From Allosphingosinicella deserti (GTDB lineage: Bacteria; Pseudomonadota; Alphaproteobacteria; Sphingomonadales; Sphingomonadaceae): a stretch of 64,000 bases of DNA. Below are positions 61,001 to 64,000 of the stretch, piece after piece. The notes under the pieces are model-generated. The model was not told where the DNA came from and made no database searches. It saw only the letters and a program-made list of their open reading frames with translations. Where the stretch lies: NCBI RefSeq assembly GCF_003012735.1, contig NZ_PXYI01000002.1, forward strand, positions 744,001 through 808,000, given 5' to 3'. Numbering within the stretch: position 1 is the first letter of the stretch; each line of letters begins with the position of its first letter. The translations under genes were made by a program, and so were the position numbers.

Positions 61001-64000
61001 GCGCACCGTTTACGACGGCTTCGGTCGGAAGGTGCAGACGATTCGATATTCAGGGCAAATCCTGGATCCGACGGCACGGCGGACCGGGAGTCTGGCGAGC
61101 CTGGAAGCGATCGCGAGCGGAGGTGATCAGTCCAGGACGATTCTCCACGACTACGTCTACAACAGCGGCGGGGACCTGACGGCCGAGGTGGATGGGGAAG
61201 GCACTATAACCCGTTACACTTACTCGCTGACGGGCCAGCTGCTGACCAAGACCGTCGGCGAGAAGGTTTTGCGGACCGTGCCCGCCTCTTCAATTCCCGC
61301 GCCGATCAATGCGGGAGACCTCGTCTCGACGACCGGCGGGGCAACGGCGGAGACGACGACCTACGACTATGATGTCTACGGGAAGATGCGGTCAGAGCGT
61401 CGCGATCGGGCGCAGGGCACCTATGAGTGGAGCATCTACACCTATGACAAGCTCGGGCGGCTCGAAACGACGGATCGGCATGACGTTCCCTCACCGGACA
61501 ATCGCTACAATCGTTTCACGAAACAGAGGTATGACGGGCTCGGGCGGCTGATTGGAGAAGTCGGAAGCGAGGGCTCCGCGTTGCTCGCTCCGCTCCCTGC
61601 CAATGCGCCGGCCAGTGAGATCGACCGTATCTACAAGACTTACGGCCGCACCTACAGCTACGATGCAGCGGGCCGGCTGATCTCGAAGACGGAGCCCAAC
61701 GGCAAGGACGCGGGTGGCAATCGTACCGTCTATTATTACGGGATCGACGGGGAGCTTGCCATCGAGGTGAATGCCGCAGGTGACGTCATCGAATACCGCC
61801 GCAATGCGGTTGGCGAGCTCACCGACACGATACGGTATGAATATCGCCTTCCCAACGGCAATCTGCCTGGTCTCACGGGCGGTGTTGCAGCCGAAGGCGC
61901 AGCTATCCGGGCGCTTGTCGCCGGACTTCACCACGGGGTGCAGATCACCAACAATGCCAACACGTCCGTGGTCAGCAAGGGCGCTGGGCGGTTCCAGATC
62001 ACGAAAGCGCCAGGTGTCGCTTATGGTCCGAATGCGAGCGCCGTGTCGACGGAGCCATTCGAAGGTAACTTCGCCTTCTCCGTAACAAACATTTCGCCGT
62101 CGTCAAACTATCATGTTGCAATATCTGGAGCAGCGAAGGCCGCAGATACGGCTGCTATAGATTACAGCTTTCAGATTTATAATGGAACAGCCTACTATTA
62201 CGAGGCTGGCGTCCAGGTCGCTACCAAAGCGATCAACGGTAAAATGTGGATGTGGAGAACGGGAACGACGCTCCATTACGGCACAGGTCCGGACTGGCAG
62301 TCTGCCTCCTCTCTATCTGGTATTTTCCGGACCATCTACAACGTAGCCGGTCCAATGCACTTCGATACATTGCTATTTGAAGTCAACAGTTCGATGGAAG
62401 TGCAGTTCTTTGATCCGCAGAAGCCCGGGCTGGCCAACCATGCCAACGCATTGATCACGGACCTCGGCGACGGCACATTCACCATTGCCAAGCAGGGCAG
62501 CACGAGCAACGCGTGGGATGCTAGCGCAACGTCGAACCAGCCGATCACCGGAGACTTCCGGATCTCCGCTCGCTATCTGCCTTACTCGCCCAACCTCGTC
62601 ATCGGCGTCGGCACGAATGTCTTCGCCGATACCAGCTGGCAATCTGTCCAGTACGGGCTACAGCTCACCTGGGAAAAGAAGGTTCATGCCCTCGACAATG
62701 GCGTGGTCAAAGCGACCCGAGATCTCGAGGGTCCGGATTTTACCAACATTGTGTGGATGTGGCGGGAAGGCTCGACGCTGCGATATGGCGTAGGGGACAA
62801 TTTCGAGATTGCGTCGACCTCCGGGCTCCTCCACACGGTCGAGGGTGTCACCGGTGACGTTCACTTCGATTCCAGTCTTTACACGTCCACCAGTGCTGTC
62901 GAGGTCAAGATCGAATATCCGGAGCTCATGTCGCATGCCAGCGTCGAGCATGTCGATTATGACGCCGCGGGGTTCGTCAGGGCAACCAAGGACGCGCTCA
63001 ACAACAGCACCAGCTATACGTACAATGCCTTCGGGCAGGTCGCTTCCATCACGCGCCCGCTTCCGTTGGCACAATCCGAGAAGACGATCTTCGAATATGA
63101 CCGCCGCGGGAATCACAGCAAGACGGTCAAGGATTCAGGCGGGCTTAATCTTGCGAGCGTGACCTCGTACGATGCGTTCGGACGCGCGTGGCAGACGCAG
63201 GATGCCCACGGATATCTGCGCAACACGGGCTACGATCGCGCCGGCCGCGTGATCAGCGTCAAGGACGCCGCTCAGAAGGATGCTGCCCAGAACGAGCAGA
63301 CTTACGAATATGACAGCCGCGGCTACCTGAGATTCTCCACTGACAGGAATGGCAAGCGCACCTCCTATGTCTATGGTGCGCTCGGTCGAACCCTGACGAT
63401 CACGACGCCCGAGAATGTTGTCACCACCATTACCAAGAACATGTTTGACGAGACAGTCTCGATTGTCGATGCATCGAACAAGGGCGTTTCCTATGCTTAC
63501 GATCGTGACGGAAATGTCACTAAGGCCTTCGACGCAGTCAGCAACACGATCGAAAGCGAGTTCGATCTTGCCGGGCGTGTCAAGAAGACGACTGATGCGA
63601 ATAAAGTTGTTACGACGTACGAATATGACGCCGCCAACCGCGTCCTGAAGACGATCGTCGATCCCGCAGGGCTCAATCTCATCACCACATACCGATATGA
63701 CGGCAAGGGTCAGAAGATCGAGGTCGTGGGCGCGGACGGCAACGTCACGGCGATCGAATATGATCTCGCGGGCAACGTGTTGCGGCACATCGCAGGCCCG
63801 GGGGCAGGTAAGCCGAACGCCACCACCGCTTACGCCTACGACGCCAGCGGGCGTCAGGTCGCGGTCACCGAGGGGTGGGGCACAGCTGCGGCGAAGACCA
63901 CCGCTTATGTCTACGACAAGGCCGACCGGCTGATTGCGACCCGGGTTGATCCCTATGGGCTCAATCTCAAGACCGAGTTCGGCTATGACAGCCGAGGCAA
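58038..64000 (+). CDS. RHS/YD-repeat protein, truncated by window end
   Basis: Open frame of at least 1,987 codons from ATG 58038 (GGAGGGGGAAG upstream), running off the window. It begins with a family-type N-terminus (no classical signal peptide) and VNAANGNLVVSQRDEILIGRGP, then many YD repeats of the form Y-D-x-x-G-N/R-L (FTYDGAGNVL, YRYDAAGRLRAI, YEYDAANRVLKT). These assemble into a beta-cage that typically encloses a C-terminal toxin. Two kinds of inserted beta-rich modules interrupt the repeats: one near 59340-59840 and a tandem pair at about 61940-62400 and 62440-62930. The toxin tip and any immunity gene lie beyond the window. Confidence 0.9.
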   Translation, partial: MVAIFTGGGTGLERGSGSLLGKAGLLGSSSLGKTGEQLFVNAANGNLVVSQRDEILIGRGPDAIVSRTYNSQAAEGLDENRDRWRQSGDRRIVLAGTENAAGSVATRVSADGSEISYTWNGTRGLYVATSGAGAHDTLSLSNKVWTWVDGTTQAREIYQKEDVQSAYARITSETDRYGNSLTFTYFPEKGGNLQKITTADGGFIQYEWSVENKNNLRSITTGYTDVTSTPPKSATLTRTWYQYDNGNRLKTVTVDLSPENSNVADSDVYVTTYHYLSDGTNRIEMIEQSDGTLVKIGYTGAAVTSITEAGPGGTTRVTKLTYGTNYTLVTDPLEQVTRLDFDGVSADKWLKQITAPAAAGGLAQATTKFSYDAVTGDVLIIEDAAGDAATFTYDGAGNVLTETDPLGNIIRRTYGARNEILTETRESLVAPAESFEDGLSTGWLLNGAAAPVSGPFSGVGGSVSHFAGRFGWTGDGEALSKTFVLNGSGRTIIDFEFLKFDTWDGEAFRVYLNGGAAISFVPGQDASGTFSIAGLTGTYRITSSGQDSDLGIGPNAPDRAYHVQLAVAGTGSSVRLGFGSGLDQVPEDESWGIDNVAVREATTTRYVYDPSMALAYRVSAEGRVTAYENNQGLVSQERSLGNKRYPMAGLSPGAAIDYATIRNWELAITDWSGTSLISYQRDVRGEVEIARHWTNVAVNGYGRDARATEFGYDTAGNLVYHRVGNAFAETYRYDGLLRVESKKDSNGNETKLSYSVLSGAPGGVSSQTVVQLANGALETSSFDSLGRLINVVKSGGGATSTTSYRYDAAGRLRAIIDGTGQRSSILYDGAGRRAADIKPDGSVTEYRYSLDDNLIATIRHGAKLTNAQLESLVDAAGNPTNVLVVMPGAHADDRYEWRVYDQAGRLSGTIDGKGAVVQYVYDGAGRPISETRFANFLHASLVEGYRASGSPSSLPLPQENTNNDRILRNFYDRDGLLIATMDGDGALARTVYDGFGRKVQTIRYSGQILDPTARRTGSLASLEAIASGGDQSRTILHDYVYNSGGDLTAEVDGEGTITRYTYSLTGQLLTKTVGEKVLRTVPASSIPAPINAGDLVSTTGGATAETTTYDYDVYGKMRSERRDRAQGTYEWSIYTYDKLGRLETTDRHDVPSPDNRYNRFTKQRYDGLGRLIGEVGSEGSALLAPLPANAPASEIDRIYKTYGRTYSYDAAGRLISKTEPNGKDAGGNRTVYYYGIDGELAIEVNAAGDVIEYRRNAVGELTDTIRYEYRLPNGNLPGLTGGVAAEGAAIRALVAGLHHGVQITNNANTSVVSKGAGRFQITKAPGVAYGPNASAVSTEPFEGNFAFSVTNISPSSNYHVAISGAAKAADTAAIDYSFQIYNGTAYYYEAGVQVATKAINGKMWMWRTGTTLHYGTGPDWQSASSLSGIFRTIYNVAGPMHFDTLLFEVNSSMEVQFFDPQKPGLANHANALITDLGDGTFTIAKQGSTSNAWDASATSNQPITGDFRISARYLPYSPNLVIGVGTNVFADTSWQSVQYGLQLTWEKKVHALDNGVVKATRDLEGPDFTNIVWMWREGSTLRYGVGDNFEIASTSGLLHTVEGVTGDVHFDSSLYTSTSAVEVKIEYPELMSHASVEHVDYDAAGFVRATKDALNNSTSYTYNAFGQVASITRPLPLAQSEKTIFEYDRRGNHSKTVKDSGGLNLASVTSYDAFGRAWQTQDAHGYLRNTGYDRAGRVISVKDAAQKDAAQNEQTYEYDSRGYLRFSTDRNGKRTSYVYGALGRTLTITTPENVVTTITKNMFDETVSIVDASNKGVSYAYDRDGNVTKAFDAVSNTIESEFDLAGRVKKTTDANKVVTTYEYDAANRVLKTIVDPAGLNLITTYRYDGKGQKIEVVGADGNVTAIEYDLAGNVLRHIAGPGAGKPNATTAYAYDASGRQVAVTEGWGTAAAKTTAYVYDKADRLIATRVDPYGLNLKTEFGYDSRG

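Noticed and set aside
25105..64000. A third copy of the 49-bp tRNA-Gln attachment repeat
   Set aside because: Looked for the GCAGGTTCGAATCCTGC core by eye through the rest of the window and did not find one; an exhaustive search was not possible.

Overview
The window looks like a chromosome segment of a high-GC alphaproteobacterium, most likely a sphingomonad. The basis is GC-rich codon use, the style of the core genes, and accessory families (TonB/FecIR lasso-peptide uptake, alphaproteobacterial ICE genes, RepB-type partition proteins). This is inference from sequence character; no search was run.

Layout. (1) 1-6.9 kb is ordinary chromosome: the end of an RND efflux pump, tspO, a UbiK-like gene, a ybjN-like gene, proC, a 38-aa membrane peptide, a branched-chain aminotransferase and tRNA-Gln(TTG). 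(2) 6.9-23.5 kb is an integrated phage-like element in the 3' end of tRNA-Gln, bounded by a perfect 49-bp direct repeat (6860-6908 and 23450-23498). It carries integrase, excisionase-like gene, regulators, SRAP, tape measure, HK97 capsid and protease, small terminase, HNH nuclease and a RepA-like ATPase. I see no large terminase, portal or lysis genes, so it is either a satellite or an eroded prophage. (3) A second tyrosine integrase at 23.66 kb directly follows the right repeat, suggesting tandem integration of a second element that continues rightwards. (4) 25-36 kb holds decayed gene remnants, an arginine-deiminase-like enzyme, a TPR histidine kinase with a response regulator, an S8 serine-protease autotransporter with a striking N-terminal repeat, and a GGDEF-EAL protein. 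(5) 36.6-45.6 kb is a complete lasso-peptide locus. The plus strand has an ECF sigma factor, FecR-like anti-sigma, TonB receptor and isopeptidase. The minus strand has a 39-aa precursor, the B protein (leader-binding plus protease) and the C cyclase. (6) 45.7-48.7 kb, on the same strand and upstream of the lasso operon, has GntR, a PhyH-type dioxygenase, LuxI and LuxR. (7) 48.9-51.4 kb is an ICE transfer-control module: a DUF2285 excision activator split by a +1 frameshift at a TTT-C site (like FseA of ICEMlSymR7A), an excisionase-like HTH, TraF-type S26 peptidase and a lytic transglycosylase. (8) 52.0-56.2 kb is a conserved-looking module of serine recombinase, ParB-like and RepB-like proteins plus a zinc ribbon. 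(9) 56.2-58.0 kb has no confident gene but contains a diverged repeat pair. (10) 58.0 kb to the end is a very large RHS/YD-repeat protein running off the window.

How it may work together: the most interesting reading is that one LuxI/LuxR circuit sits between, and could coordinate, two outputs, namely ICE excision and transfer (to the right) and production of a lasso peptide (to the left). The lasso peptide's uptake and degradation genes (FecI-FecR-TonB receptor-isopeptidase) lie in convergent orientation. The gene identities and the gene order are read from sequence; the shared regulation is inference.
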